Notes: generated from the sequence alone by a model not told the origin. Shown: positions 8,263-17,365, counted from the stretch's first letter. The stretch is 64,000 nucleotides of DNA from Microbacterium testaceum (GCF_029761935.1 NZ_CP121699.1:2976001-3040000); one strand, 5' to 3'. Made by a program: numbers and translations.

Positions 8263-9876
8263 ATGACCGAGCTCTCCGCCCCCACCGGCCGCGAACCCGC
8301 GCTCGTCGCCCAGCCCCGCGCCGACGGGACGGCACCGAGGGCTCTGGTGCTCGGCGCCACCGGCTACCTGGGCGGCAGACTCGTTCCCCGCCTGCTGTCG
8401 GCGGGGTACCGCGTGCGCGTGCTCGCCCGCGATCCGCGACGGGTCGAGGCCTTCCCCTGGGGCGACGAGGTCGAGACCGCTGCGGGCGACGCGACCGACG
8501 CCGAGGCCGTCCGTGCGGCGGTCGAGGGCGTCGACGTGCTCTACTACCTCATCCACTCCATGGGCAGCGCCCGCGACTTCGAGGCCACCGACCGCGTGGC
8601 CGCGCAGACCGTCGCCGACGCGGCGTCCGCGGCATCCGTCTCGCGCATCGTCTACCTCGGGGGCCTGCACCCCGATGACGCCACGCTCTCGGCCCACCTG
8701 CGATCGCGCGTCGAAGTGGGGCAGATACTCCTGCAAAGCGGTGTGCCGACCCTCGTGCTGCAGGCGGGCGTCGTCATCGGGTCGGGCTCGGCGTCCTTCG
8801 AGATGGTGCGCCACCTCACCGACGTGCTGCCGTACATGCCCGCGCCCAAGTGGGTGCGCAACCACATCCAGCCGATCGCCGTGCGCGACGTGCTGCACTA
8901 CCTGCTCGGCGCCGCGCGCGTGGCCCCCAACGTCAACCGGGCGGTCGACATCGGCGGGCCCGACGTGCTGCGCTACGGCCAGATGATGAACGGCTACGCG
9001 ATGGAGGCCGGATTGCCCCAGCGCGCGATCGCCTCGCTGCCGGTGCTCACGCCCCGCCTCGCCTCGCACTGGGTCAACCTTGTCACCCCGATTCCCAAGT
9101 CCATCGCGCGGCCGCTCGTGGAGTCCCTGCAGAACGACTGCGTGGTCAAAGACCGCGCCATCGACGACCTCGTGCCCCGCCCCGAGGGCGGGCTCATGCC
9201 GTACCGCGAGGCCGTGCGCCGAGCGCTGGGGCGCGTGAACGACGACGCGATCGAGACCAGTTGGCAAGACGCCGAGGTCTCGGGCGCCCCGAGCGATCCG
9301 CTGCCCAGCGACCCCGAGTGGGCGGGTCGACTCGTCTACACCGACATCCGCACCATGACGACGAAAGCGAGCGCCGCCCAACTGTGGTCGGTGATCGAGG
9401 GGATCGGCGGAGAGAACGGCTGGTACTCCTCGCCGCTGCTCTGGGCGATCCGCGGCTGGATGGACCGCCTGGTCGGCGGGGTGGGCCTCGCCCGTGGCCG
9501 CCGCAGCCGGTCGGTGGTCACCGTGGGCGACGCCCTGGACTTCTGGCGCGTCGAGGCCATCGAACCGGGGCACCTGCTGCGCCTGCGCGCCGAGATGAAG
9601 GTGCCGGGAGGCGCGTGGCTCGAGCTGCGGGCCACGCCCGAGGGCGACGGTGCACGGTTCGACCAGCGGGCCCTCTTCTTCCCGACCGGGCTCGCCGGGC
9701 GGCTCTATTGGCTGTCGGTGCTGCCGTTCCACGGGCTGATTTTCAGCGGCATGGCCCGGCGCATCACCGCCGCCGCCGAACACGTGCAGCGCGAGGATCT
9801 CGAGCCGAAGGCGAAGGCCGGACGCATCGCCCCCGAGATCGCCGAGGTCGAGACGACCGCGGCGCCGTCGGCCTAG
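8263..9876 (+). CDS. Two-domain SDR-type NAD(P)-binding protein with DUF2867 C-terminus
   Basis: 537 residues. Residues about 28-340 are an atypical short-chain dehydrogenase/NmrA-like domain with the glycine-rich dinucleotide motif LGATGYLGGRLVPRLL and ARDPRRV after the second strand; it lacks an obvious YxxxK catalytic pair. Residues about 365-515 match the DUF2867 (SRPBCC-like) domain seen fused to such proteins (YTDIRTMTTKAS, GGENGWYSSPLLW, FDQRALFFPTGLAG). The architecture is common in actinobacteria and cyanobacteria; the reaction is unknown. Start chosen at ATG 8263; an in-frame ATG at 8233 would add ten residues. Stands alone between the divergent MHS transporter and the molybdenum cofactor locus. 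Confidence 0.85.
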   Translation: MTELSAPTGREPALVAQPRADGTAPRALVLGATGYLGGRLVPRLLSAGYRVRVLARDPRRVEAFPWGDEVETAAGDATDAEAVRAAVEGVDVLYYLIHSMGSARDFEATDRVAAQTVADAASAASVSRIVYLGGLHPDDATLSAHLRSRVEVGQILLQSGVPTLVLQAGVVIGSGSASFEMVRHLTDVLPYMPAPKWVRNHIQPIAVRDVLHYLLGAARVAPNVNRAVDIGGPDVLRYGQMMNGYAMEAGLPQRAIASLPVLTPRLASHWVNLVTPIPKSIARPLVESLQNDCVVKDRAIDDLVPRPEGGLMPYREAVRRALGRVNDDAIETSWQDAEVSGAPSDPLPSDPEWAGRLVYTDIRTMTTKASAAQLWSVIEGIGGENGWYSSPLLWAIRGWMDRLVGGVGLARGRRSRSVVTVGDALDFWRVEAIEPGHLLRLRAEMKVPGGAWLELRATPEGDGARFDQRALFFPTGLAGRLYWLSVLPFHGLIFSGMARRITAAAEHVQREDLEPKAKAGRIAPEIAEVETTAAPSA

Positions 9877-9934
9877 GACATTCGCGTCCCGAGACCGGGC
9901 CCACGCCATCGATCGCGCCCGTAGGCTGAGCCGC

Positions 9935-10417
9935 GTGCCCCATCACGCTCGCGTCCTGACCGTGTCCGATCGCTCGGCGGCGGGCCTCCGCGAAGACCGC
10001 GGAGGACCGCTCGCAGTGTCGTTGCTGCGCGAGGCGGGATTCGACTGCGCCGACCCTGTCATCGTCGCCGACGGAGCCGACAGCGTCGAGACCGCGCTGC
10101 GCGCCCTCCTCGCCGAGGGGCCGGGCCTCATCGTCACGACCGGTGGCACCGGCATTGCCCCCACCGACCGCACGCCCGAGGGCACGACGCGCGTGCTCGA
10201 CCGCGAGATCCCCGGCATCGCCGAGGAACTGCGGCGCCGCGGGCTCGCCGACACCCCGATGGCCGTCATCTCGCGCGGCCTCGCGGGCATCGCCGACCCG
10301 GGAACCCTGATCGTCAACCTTCCCGGGTCGACCCGTGCCGTGGCATCCGGGATCGCCGTCATCGCCGAGCTCGCCCCGCACGTGCTCGACCAGCTCTCCG
10401 GAGGAGATCACGCATGA
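9935..10417 (+). CDS. mog: Molybdopterin adenylyltransferase, MogA/MoaB family
   Basis: 160 residues, GTG start. MogA/MoaB-fold protein that adenylates molybdopterin before molybdenum insertion. Visible motifs are VLTVSDRSAAG at the N-terminus, the TTGGTGIAPTDRTPE motif (residues about 69-83) that binds the pterin and Mg-ATP, and LPGSTRAV near the C-terminus. It begins the rightward half of a molybdenum cofactor locus and overlaps moaE by four bases (ATGA), so both are translated as a coupled pair. In actinobacteria single-domain proteins of this kind usually serve the adenylation step, with MoeA doing the metal insertion; here moeA is encoded 1.2 kb away. Confidence 0.93.
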   Translation: MPHHARVLTVSDRSAAGLREDRGGPLAVSLLREAGFDCADPVIVADGADSVETALRALLAEGPGLIVTTGGTGIAPTDRTPEGTTRVLDREIPGIAEELRRRGLADTPMAVISRGLAGIADPGTLIVNLPGSTRAVASGIAVIAELAPHVLDQLSGGDHA

Positions 10418-10842
10418 GCGCCGTCCGCATCGCCCGCCTGTCCGAGACGCCCCTCGACCTCGACGCCCACCTCGACGCCGTGGAGGACTCGTCGTCGGGG
10501 GCGGTCACCACCTTCGTCGGGCGCGTGCGTGACATCGACCCCGACGCCTCGGGCGCGGTCGTGGCGCTCGAGTACAGCGCGCACCCCGACGCCGAGCAGA
10601 CCCTGCACCGCATCGCCGAGAGCGCGGCCGAGGGCACCGACGCGATCGTCGCGGTCAGTCACCGCGTGGGCCGGCTGGGCGTGGGCGAGGCGGCGGTCGT
10701 GATCGCCGTGGCATCCGGTCACCGCGCCGAGGCTTTCGAGGTGTGCCGCACGGTGATCGAGACGATCAAGACCGACCTGCCCGTCTGGAAGCGTCAGGTC
10801 GAGGCCGACGGGACGACGGAGTGGAAGGGCCTGGGCGGCTAG
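10414..10842 (+). CDS. moaE: Molybdopterin synthase catalytic subunit MoaE
   Basis: 142 residues, normal for MoaE. MoaE transfers sulfur from the MoaD thiocarboxylate to cyclic pyranopterin monophosphate to make molybdopterin. Conserved segments seen are SSGAVTTFVGRVRD near the N-terminus, LEYSAHPDAEQ in the middle, VSHRVGRLGVGEAAV, and the C-terminal lysine-containing IKTDLPVWKRQVEADG where the catalytic Lys and the MoaD-contacting residues lie. ATGA overlap with mog upstream. It is convergent with moaD, whose stop lies 25 bases away on the other strand. Confidence 0.95.
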   Translation: MSAVRIARLSETPLDLDAHLDAVEDSSSGAVTTFVGRVRDIDPDASGAVVALEYSAHPDAEQTLHRIAESAAEGTDAIVAVSHRVGRLGVGEAAVVIAVASGHRAEAFEVCRTVIETIKTDLPVWKRQVEADGTTEWKGLGG

Positions 10843-10867
10843 GAGCCTCCGACGACTCAGGCGGGGC

Positions 10868-11104
10868 TCAGCCCCCGGCGAAGGGCGGGAGCACGTCGAC
10901 GTGCGCGACGCCCACCAGCGAGGCGTCGTCATCGTGGCGCGTGCCGTCGACGAGCACGGCGCAGCGATCCAGGATCTCGCCCAGAGCGGGGTGGTCGGCG
11001 ACGGCGGCCGCGCGCAGCGCCGTCAGAGACTGTTCGGCGCGGTCTTCGGCATCCGTCCCCGCCGCCTCCGCCGCGGCCGCGAAGTAGCGCACGCGGACGC
11101 TCAT
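10868..11104 (-). CDS. moaD: Molybdopterin synthase sulfur-carrier subunit MoaD
   Basis: 78-residue ubiquitin-like protein ending in the diagnostic Gly-Gly (PFAGG), which is adenylated by MoeB and converted to a thiocarboxylate. The N-terminal strand VRVRYFAAAAEAAG is typical. Last gene of the leftward moaA-moeB-moeA-moaC-moaD operon; its ATG overlaps the stop of moaC (ATGA). Confidence 0.93.
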   Translation of the reverse strand: MSVRVRYFAAAAEAAGTDAEDRAEQSLTALRAAAVADHPALGEILDRCAVLVDGTRHDDDASLVGVAHVDVLPPFAGG

Positions 11105-11637
11105 GCGGATACCCCCTCGGCGGCCGGCGCGGAGCCGGAAGCGGCCGCCGACGGTTCGACGACGGGCTCGCCCGGCCGCACCCAGTCGCCGGACTTGCCG
11201 CCGGTCTTCGACACGATGCGCACGTTCTCGATCGAGGTGCCCTTGTCCATGCCCTTCACCATGTCGACGATCGCGAGGGCCGCGATCGAGACGCTCGTGA
11301 GGGCTTCCATCTCGACGCCCGTGCGATCGGCGGTGCCGACGGTGGCTTCGATCTCGACGCCCTCGTCGGTGATCTCGAGGTCGACCGAGGCGCGGTGCAC
11401 CCCGATCACGTGCGCGAGCGGGAGAAGGGCGGGAGTGGACTTCGCGGCCTGGATGCCGGCGATCCGGGCCACCGCGAGCACATCACCCTTGGGGGCCGTG
11501 CCATCGCGGAGGGCGGCGACCACCTCGGGGGCGCAGCGCACGAAACCCCGCGCCGACGCGGTGCGGACGGTGGGCTGCTTGAGGGTGACATCGACCATGC
11601 GAGCGTGGCCCGCGGCATCCAGGTGGGTGAAGGTCAT
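11101..11637 (-). CDS. moaC: Cyclic pyranopterin monophosphate synthase MoaC
   Basis: 178 residues. MoaC converts the MoaA product into cyclic pyranopterin monophosphate, the first stable intermediate of molybdenum cofactor synthesis. Hallmarks visible: MVDVTLKQPTVRTASARG, the KGDVLAVARIAGIQAAK helix, LPLAHVIG with the active-site His, and GVEMEALTSVSIAALAIVDMVK followed by the catalytic Lys-Gly-Met-Asp-Lys segment. A Pro/Ala/Ser-rich tail of about 20 residues extends beyond the usual end. ATGA overlaps on both sides with moeA (upstream) and moaD (downstream). Confidence 0.95.
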   Translation of the reverse strand: MTFTHLDAAGHARMVDVTLKQPTVRTASARGFVRCAPEVVAALRDGTAPKGDVLAVARIAGIQAAKSTPALLPLAHVIGVHRASVDLEITDEGVEIEATVGTADRTGVEMEALTSVSIAALAIVDMVKGMDKGTSIENVRIVSKTGGKSGDWVRPGEPVVEPSAAASGSAPAAEGVSA

Positions 11638-12857
11638 GGAATCAGCATGACATCGAGCGGGTCGCCCACCGACACGGTGGACACCTCGGCGGGGACGATC
11701 GCGAAGGCCTCGGCGCGCGCGAGGGAGGCGGCCAGGTGCGAGCCCGATCCGCCTGCCGTGGCGGGGCGCACGGTGCCGGCGACGAGGTCGATCGCCGCCG
11801 GAAGGTACTGGCGACGGCCGGGCGGGGTCGTCCAGGTCTCGGATGCCGTGAGCCGGGCGATCCGCCGGTCGATCGCGGTGCGGCCCTGCAGGGCGAGGAG
11901 GGCGGGGCGCACGAACACCTCGAACGACACCGCCACGCTCACCGGGTTGCCGGGCAGACCGAAGACGAGCCGGCCGTCGTCGAGCGCTCCGAAGGCCTGG
12001 GGTTTGCCGGGCTGCATCGCGACCTTCTCGAAGGTGATGCGCCCCTCGAGGGCCTGGCGCACGGGCTCGTAGGCTCCGGCGCTCACGCCCCCGCTGAAGA
12101 CGACGACGTCGACGTCGGCCGCATGATCGAGCAGGGCGTGGATCGCGCTCGCGTCGTCTCGTAGCGACGAGATGACGGTCACGTCGGCGTTGGTACCGGA
12201 AACCAAAGACGCCAGCAGCGTCGAGTTCGAGTCGGGGGTCTGACCTCGCCCCGGCGCCACACCGGGGGCGACGAGCTCGCTGCCGGTCGACACGACGGCG
12301 ACCCGCGGGCGGCGGCGCACCTCGAGCTCGGCCACGCCCGCCGCGGCGGCCGCGGCCAGCGCGAACGGCCCCAGGTGCTCGCCGGCCGATAGGACGACCT
12401 CGCCCGCGCGGGTGTCGCCGCCACGGCGGCGGATGAAAGCTCCGGATGCCGCGGGCGCCCGCCGCACCTCGACGGTGCCCAGCGAGTCGGCGAGGCCTCC
12501 CGCGGTGTCTTCGAACGGCACGATCGCGTCGGCGTCGGTGGGCACGGGCGCGCCCGTCATGATGCGCACCGCCTCGCCGGCGCCGAACGACGGGTCGTCG
12601 GACGACCCCGCAGGCAGATCGGCGACGACGCGCACGGCCACCGGGTTCTCGTCATCCGCCCCCTCGACGTCGGCGAGTCGCACTGCGAATCCGTCCATCG
12701 AGGAGTTGTCGAAGCCGGGCAGGTCGTGAGCGGCGCGCACGGGGGCGGCGAGCGTGCGGCCGGCCGCCTCGGCGAGGCGCACGGTCTCGACGGGCAGGAG
12801 CGTGACGGCGTCGAGCACGCGGGCGCGGTGCTCCTCGACGGTGAGCAGCGGGGTCAT
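11634..12857 (-). CDS. moeA: Molybdopterin molybdenumtransferase MoeA
   Basis: 407 residues, standard length. MoeA inserts molybdate into adenylated molybdopterin. Motifs in order: LPGFDNSSMDGFAVR (substrate loop), the MTGAPVPTDADAIVPFED segment, VSTGSELV of the MPT-binding domain, FSGGVSAGAYEPVRQ containing the catalytic Asp-equivalent region, GLPGNPVSVAVSF, and a C-terminal beta domain. Start ATG at 12857, 15 bases after the moeB stop. Overlaps moaC by four bases. Member of the leftward Moco biosynthesis operon. Confidence 0.95.
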   Translation of the reverse strand: MTPLLTVEEHRARVLDAVTLLPVETVRLAEAAGRTLAAPVRAAHDLPGFDNSSMDGFAVRLADVEGADDENPVAVRVVADLPAGSSDDPSFGAGEAVRIMTGAPVPTDADAIVPFEDTAGGLADSLGTVEVRRAPAASGAFIRRRGGDTRAGEVVLSAGEHLGPFALAAAAAAGVAELEVRRRPRVAVVSTGSELVAPGVAPGRGQTPDSNSTLLASLVSGTNADVTVISSLRDDASAIHALLDHAADVDVVVFSGGVSAGAYEPVRQALEGRITFEKVAMQPGKPQAFGALDDGRLVFGLPGNPVSVAVSFEVFVRPALLALQGRTAIDRRIARLTASETWTTPPGRRQYLPAAIDLVAGTVRPATAGGSGSHLAASLARAEAFAIVPAEVSTVSVGDPLDVMLIP

Positions 12858-12871
12858 CGGGGCCTCCGGGG

Positions 12872-13654
12872 TCAGGACGAAACGGCGGGGCGGGCGGCGG
12901 GCGAGAGTGGGATCACGTCGTGACGGGCGCGCAGGGCGTCGATCACGACGAGCCGGCCGAGCACAGGCTCTCCCGCGCCGGTGACGAGCTTGATCGCTTC
13001 GGTGGCCAGCATCCCCCCGACCTGCACGCACAGCGATCCGAGCACGCCGACCTGCGCGCACGTGGGCGGCTCTCCAGCGGAACCGGTGGGGAAGAGGTCG
13101 CCGAGCACGACGGGCGCGTGCCCCTCGGGCGGAGCCGACCAGAACACGGTCACCTGGGCGGCCCACTCCTGCACGGCTCCCCAGACGAGGGGGATGCCGA
13201 GACCCTCGGTCGCGGCGGCGACGGCCTCGCGCGTGTCGAAGGTGTCGCTGCCGTCGATGACGAGGTGCGCCCCTGCGAAGAGCTCGGCAGCATTGTCGGA
13301 GGTCAGTCGTACCGTTCGTTCATGGACGACGGTGAGGGGCGACAGATCGCGCACGGCGCGAGCGGCGGATGCCGTCTTGGCGGTGCCGATGTCGGCGATG
13401 CGGTGGGCCAGCTGGCGCTGCAGGTTGGTGCGCTCGACGGTGTCGTCGTCGATGACGACGAGCTCGCCGACCCCGGCCGCGGCCAGCGCGAGCAGCACGG
13501 GCGAGCCGAGGCCGCCGGCTCCGACGACCGCGATGCGCGCTGCGGCCAGGCGGCGCTGGCCCTCCTCGCCGATTGCGGCGAGCACGGCGTGACGGGCGGT
13601 GCGGATGAGTTCTTCGGGGGCGAGCGAGGCCACCGGTTCGACGAGCGGCTTCAT
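12872..13654 (-). CDS. moeB: MoeB/ThiF-family sulfur-carrier adenylyltransferase
   Basis: 260 residues of the E1-like ThiF/MoeB fold: ATP-binding VVGAGGLGSPVLLALAAAGVG, the DDDTVERTNLQRQ block with the conserved Asp, Arg, Asn and Gln residues, and DGSDTFDTREAV. It adenylates the C-terminal glycine of MoaD. The paired CxxC zinc ligands of E. coli MoeB are not present and the C-terminal rhodanese domain found in some actinobacterial homologues is missing, so sulfur must come from a separate enzyme. Start ATG at 13654 overlaps the moaA stop (ATGA). Operon context makes the Moco role more likely than thiamine synthesis. Confidence 0.9.
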   Translation of the reverse strand: MKPLVEPVASLAPEELIRTARHAVLAAIGEEGQRRLAAARIAVVGAGGLGSPVLLALAAAGVGELVVIDDDTVERTNLQRQLAHRIADIGTAKTASAARAVRDLSPLTVVHERTVRLTSDNAAELFAGAHLVIDGSDTFDTREAVAAATEGLGIPLVWGAVQEWAAQVTVFWSAPPEGHAPVVLGDLFPTGSAGEPPTCAQVGVLGSLCVQVGGMLATEAIKLVTGAGEPVLGRLVVIDALRARHDVIPLSPAARPAVSS

Positions 13655-14832
13655 CCGCCGATCGCGCTCATCGTGCGCTCGGGCTGCACGAAGTCGGGGC
13701 GCGCGAGCCCTCCGCGGTCGGAGCCGTGGGCACGGGGCTTCGTCCACATGGCCTCCCGCCAGACCTGCGCGATGCCGGCGTCGTCGGCTCCCGCGCGCAG
13801 GGTCGAGAGAAGGTCGGTCTCTTCGTGCGAGAACAAGCATGAGCGCACCTTGCCGTCGGCGGTGACGCGGGTGCGCGTGCACGCGGCGCAGAAGGGCTCG
13901 GTGACCGAGGAGATGATGCCGATGTGTCCGGCGACGGCCGTTTCACCGGGGCGGCGGACCTCCCACCGCTCGGCGGGGGCGGCGCCGCGTCCGCGCGGAT
14001 CAGGGGTGAGAGAGAACGCCGTCTCGATCTCGGCGCGGATGTCGCGCGCGGCGATGACGTTCGTGGCCACCCACGATCGGTCTCCGTCGAGGGGCATGTC
14101 TTCGATGAAGCGCATCTCGAACCCGTTGGTCACGGCCCAATCGACGAGCGAGACGATCTCGGAGTCGTTGATGCCGCGCAGCAGGACCGCGTTGATCTTG
14201 ATGGGTCCGAGGCCCGCGGCGCGCGCGGCCTGGAGGCCCGCGAGCACCTTGTCGAGGTGGGGGCGGCGGGTGAGCTCGGCGAAGGTCTCGGGGTGCAGGG
14301 TGTCGAGCGAGACGTTGAGGCGGGTGAGACCCGCGTCCTTCAGCGCCTGGGCGCGGCGATCGAGACCCACGGCGTTCGTGGTCATCGAGATGGGCAGGTC
14401 GGGGTTGTCCTCGCGGATGCCGGCGATGATGAACTCGAGGTCCTTGCGCACGAGGGGCTCGCCGCCGGTGATCCGCAGCTCCTCCGCACCGAGGGACTGC
14501 ACGGCGACCCGGACGATGCGGCGGATCTCGTCGGTCGACATCAACTGCGTCTGCGGCAGCCATGGCATCCCGTCGGCCGGCATGCAGTACGTGCAACGCA
14601 GGTTGCACTTGTCGATGACCGAGACGCGCAGGTCGGTCGCGACGCGGCCGAAGCGGTCGAGCAGGCCACCGGACTGCGGGGCTCCGGTCGAGGCCAGGGC
14701 GGTGGCGCCGGGTGCCGTGGAGGGCGAGGGGGCGCCGGTCGCCGGGAGGGCCGTCGCGCCGGACGACGTCACGGTCGCGCCGAGGGCCACGGCCACCGGC
14801 CGTCGCGTCGGGCTCGCGTGCTCGGCATCCAT
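13651..14832 (-). CDS. moaA: GTP 3',8-cyclase MoaA
   Basis: 393 residues. Radical SAM enzyme that, with MoaC, turns GTP into the pyranopterin precursor. The N-terminal cluster motif CNLRCTYC (after DLRVSVIDK), RITGGEPLVRKDL, the TTNAVGLDRRAQ segment and the C-terminal second 4Fe-4S motif CAACTRTRVTADGKVRSC are all present, and the protein ends in the essential Gly-Gly (SAIGG). The first 50 residues are an Ala/Thr/Pro-rich extension absent from most homologues; an alternative downstream start cannot be excluded. First gene of the leftward Moco operon; 74 bases separate it from the divergent HTH-TOBE gene. Confidence 0.95.
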   Translation of the reverse strand: MDAEHASPTRRPVAVALGATVTSSGATALPATGAPSPSTAPGATALASTGAPQSGGLLDRFGRVATDLRVSVIDKCNLRCTYCMPADGMPWLPQTQLMSTDEIRRIVRVAVQSLGAEELRITGGEPLVRKDLEFIIAGIREDNPDLPISMTTNAVGLDRRAQALKDAGLTRLNVSLDTLHPETFAELTRRPHLDKVLAGLQAARAAGLGPIKINAVLLRGINDSEIVSLVDWAVTNGFEMRFIEDMPLDGDRSWVATNVIAARDIRAEIETAFSLTPDPRGRGAAPAERWEVRRPGETAVAGHIGIISSVTEPFCAACTRTRVTADGKVRSCLFSHEETDLLSTLRAGADDAGIAQVWREAMWTKPRAHGSDRGGLARPDFVQPERTMSAIGG

Positions 14833-14906
14833 GGGTCGAGCCTAGGTCAGCGCGGGGAGGGGAAGGGCGACAAGCCCGTGTTTCACGGGAGGGGTACGGT
14901 CGGGGG

Positions 14907-15302
14907 ATGCCGAACACCTTCCGCATCGCGCAGGCCGCGCGCCTGCTCGGAGTCAGCGACGACACCGTGCGCCGGTGGATCGACCATGGTGCGCTGCCGA
15001 CGACCGGGGCGTCGCCGACGGAGATCCCCGGGGCGGCGCTGGCCGAGCGGGCGGTGGCGCTCGCGGCCGAGCCCGATGACCCGACCGCGATCGCCTCGAG
15101 CGCCCGCAACCGCTTCGTGGGGATCGTCACCCGCGTGCAGATCGACGGGGTCATGGCCCAGGTCGACCTGCAGTGCGGACCTCACCGGGTGGTGTCGCTG
15201 ATGTCGGCCGAGGCCGCCGAAGAGCTCGCGCTCGAGCCGGGGTCGCTGGCCGTCGCGTCGGTGAAGGCGACGGTCGTCACGGTCGAGGCCCCGCGCGGCT
15301 GA
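14907..15302 (+). CDS. HTH-TOBE (Mop) molybdate-responsive DNA-binding protein
   Basis: 131 residues in two parts. Residues 1-50 are a MerR/excisionase-type helix-turn-helix (RIAQAARLLGVSDDTVRRWIDHGALP) and residues about 65-130 a single TOBE/Mop domain (SARNRFVGIVTRVQIDGVMAQVDLQCG ... followed by SLAVASVKATVV), the fold that binds molybdate or tungstate. The combination is widespread in actinobacteria next to Moco and mod genes and is a candidate functional analogue of ModE. Divergent from moaA, with a small perfect hairpin (CCCGTG TTT CACGGG, 14875-14889) between the two genes. The likely target is the modA promoter or its own, but this is inference from context. Confidence 0.87.
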   Translation: MPNTFRIAQAARLLGVSDDTVRRWIDHGALPTTGASPTEIPGAALAERAVALAAEPDDPTAIASSARNRFVGIVTRVQIDGVMAQVDLQCGPHRVVSLMSAEAAEELALEPGSLAVASVKATVVTVEAPRG

Positions 15303-15326
15303 GACGCCGGATCGCCTCGGGGCGGC

Positions 15327-16238
15327 TCACTCGTCGAAGCGCGGGCCGATCGCGCCGACGGTGAGCTCCCACAGGCGGCGGGCATCTCCCGCGTCGCGGA
15401 ACGGCGCCCACAGGTCCGCGGGCCGCGCCGGGCCGCCGATGAGCCGCGACGGACCGAAGAAGAGGCCGTCCGCGGGCGGTGCGATGGCTGCGAGAACGGC
15501 CGGCTCGGCGGCGGATGCCACGGAGCCGGTGATGTGCAGACGCGAGAGCACGCGGATGACTCGACGGGCGAAGAGTTCGCGGTCACGGCCCGCGCCGGGC
15601 TGCGCCGCCAGCAGGTTGGTGGGCGAGACGCCGGGGTGCGCGAGGGCGCTGGAGAGATTCCACCCCTCGGTCTGACTGCGTCGCTGCAGCTCTTCGGCGA
15701 AGAGGCCGATGGCGACCTTGGACTGCACGTACGACGCCATCGCGTTGTAGGTCGGAGCGTCGATGGTGCCCTCGTCGAGTCTGCCGCGACGGGCGGCGAT
15801 GCTCGTCTGGTGCACGACGCGCGCTCGGCCTTCCCGCAGGAGCGGTAGCAAGCCCAGCGTGAGGGCCGCATGGCCGAGGTGGTTCGTCCCCCACTGCAGC
15901 TCGAAGCCGTCCGCGGTCTCCTTTCGCTGCGGCGGGGTCATGACGCCGGCGTTGTTGACCAGGAGGTGGACGGGCCGGCCCTCGGAGCGGAGCCCGTCGA
16001 CGAGGGCGTGAACGGAGTCCAGGCTCGCCAGATCCAGGGCGCGAGTGGATGCCACGGCATCCGGAACCTCCCGGCGGAGGGTCTCGAGGGCACGGCGTCC
16101 CTTCTCGGGGGAGCGGACAGGAAGGACGACTTCGGCGCCGAGGGCGGCGAGACGGGTGGCGATCACGGTGCCGATGCCGTCGCTGGCGCCGGTGACGACC
16201 GCGAGGCGGCCGCGGAGGGGGGAGAGGGTGGGGGACAT
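15327..16238 (-). CDS. Short-chain dehydrogenase/reductase
   Basis: 303 residues of the classical/extended SDR fold: cofactor motif TGASDGIGTVIA, NNAGV motif, and the catalytic YVQSK (YxxxK) with an upstream Ser in VVHQTSIAARRG. The layout resembles retinol-dehydrogenase/WW-domain oxidoreductase-like SDRs. Substrate unknown. It lies 90 bases downstream of an XRE regulator on the same strand and is probably controlled by it, a pairing often seen in actinobacteria. Start ATG at 16238 gives MSPTLSPLRGRLAVVTG. The pair splits the molybdenum region and looks like an independent insertion there. Confidence 0.9.
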   Translation of the reverse strand: MSPTLSPLRGRLAVVTGASDGIGTVIATRLAALGAEVVLPVRSPEKGRRALETLRREVPDAVASTRALDLASLDSVHALVDGLRSEGRPVHLLVNNAGVMTPPQRKETADGFELQWGTNHLGHAALTLGLLPLLREGRARVVHQTSIAARRGRLDEGTIDAPTYNAMASYVQSKVAIGLFAEELQRRSQTEGWNLSSALAHPGVSPTNLLAAQPGAGRDRELFARRVIRVLSRLHITGSVASAAEPAVLAAIAPPADGLFFGPSRLIGGPARPADLWAPFRDAGDARRLWELTVGAIGPRFDE

Positions 16239-16328
16239 GGTCGGTCCTTTCGCGTCGGTGGTCCGATGCTTCCGCGCCCTCATCGACCGGACCAGTGCCC
16301 GCTCAGCCGCTGATCGGCGATCCACCCC

Positions 16329-17174
16329 TCAGCGCGGGGCGACCGAGGAAGAACCGATGACGGCGAGCAGGCGCAGCTTCTCGGCGCTCTCGCTCCCGGG
16401 TTGAGCGGTGTAGACGAGCAGACGGTGCGAGCGGTCGGGGTCGAGCAGGGTCTGGCACGAGAGATCCAGGTACCCCACCTCGGGGTGGTGGAACCTCTTC
16501 ACGTCCGGCGGGCGGGCGCCGACCTCGTGGGCGTCCCACAGGGAGGCGAACTCGTGGCTGCGCCCCCGCAGATCGTCGGCGAGCTCTGCCGCGCGCGAGT
16601 GCGGACCGCGAGCGGCGACGAGCTCGCGCAGGCCCGCCGCGTAGAGCCGGGAGAGGGCCGCGATCTCGGCCGGCGGGTAGGCGGCGCGCGCGGCCGCATC
16701 GGTGAACCAGCGGTAGCCGACGCTCCGCGCCGGCCCCGAGCGCAGCGACGCATCGCCGAGCAGGGCGATGCCGAGTCGGCTCTGGCGTAGCGTCTCGCCC
16801 AGCTCCGTGACGATCTCGGCGGGGGTGTCGTCCAGACGGTCGAGCACGCGGAGCATTCCGGGGCTGACATGCTCGGTCCCCGAATGTCGTGACGGCGGTG
16901 GGTGCCCCGCGAGACGGAAGAGGTGGTCGCGCTCGGCGAGGCTCAGGTGCAGGCCCTGCGCAAGCGAGGTCAGCATCTGCTCGGAGGGCGTCGGGCCGGT
17001 GCCCCGTTCGAGGCGTGCGTAGTAGTCCGTCGACATGTGGCTGAGCAGGGCCACCTCTTCGCGTCGGAGCCCCGCCGTCCGCCGCCTCACGCCGCGCGCG
17101 AGCCCGACGTCCTCGGGTTGAAGGGCCTCGCGGCGGCGCTGAAGGAAATCGCCGAGGCTCGGCAGATCGCTCAC
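16329..17174 (-). CDS. XRE-type regulator with MmyB-like ligand-binding domain
   Basis: 281 residues. N-terminal helix-turn-helix of the XRE family with the characteristic VRRRTAGLRREEVALLSHMSTDYYARLERG pattern in key residues (R-R-T-x-G-L-R-R-E-E-V-A, then Y-Y-x-R-L-E-R-G), and a C-terminal MmyB-like ligand-binding domain (GYRWFTDAAARAAYPP, RSHEFASLWDAHEV, FHHPEVGYLDLSCQTL) related to PAS folds and thought to sense fatty acids or other small molecules. Upstream of the SDR gene on the same strand, so it probably regulates that gene. Start ATG at 17174. Confidence 0.9.
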   Translation of the reverse strand: MSDLPSLGDFLQRRREALQPEDVGLARGVRRRTAGLRREEVALLSHMSTDYYARLERGTGPTPSEQMLTSLAQGLHLSLAERDHLFRLAGHPPPSRHSGTEHVSPGMLRVLDRLDDTPAEIVTELGETLRQSRLGIALLGDASLRSGPARSVGYRWFTDAAARAAYPPAEIAALSRLYAAGLRELVAARGPHSRAAELADDLRGRSHEFASLWDAHEVGARPPDVKRFHHPEVGYLDLSCQTLLDPDRSHRLLVYTAQPGSESAEKLRLLAVIGSSSVAPR

Positions 17175-17365
17175 GGTGTTCCTCCCATCTCCCGTTCCTA
17201 TCGCGTCGACGGCCGCGATGCCAGGACTCGCCGGTCCACCCCTGAGAGGTGCTCTCGGTGCGAGCCGCGCGAGACGGCATGTCGCTGACGCGTGGGTGTC
17301 GTCGTGCGGCGAATAGGGCAGCGTGACGACTTTTTCGCGGTGTTCGCGGATGATGTGACCTTCGC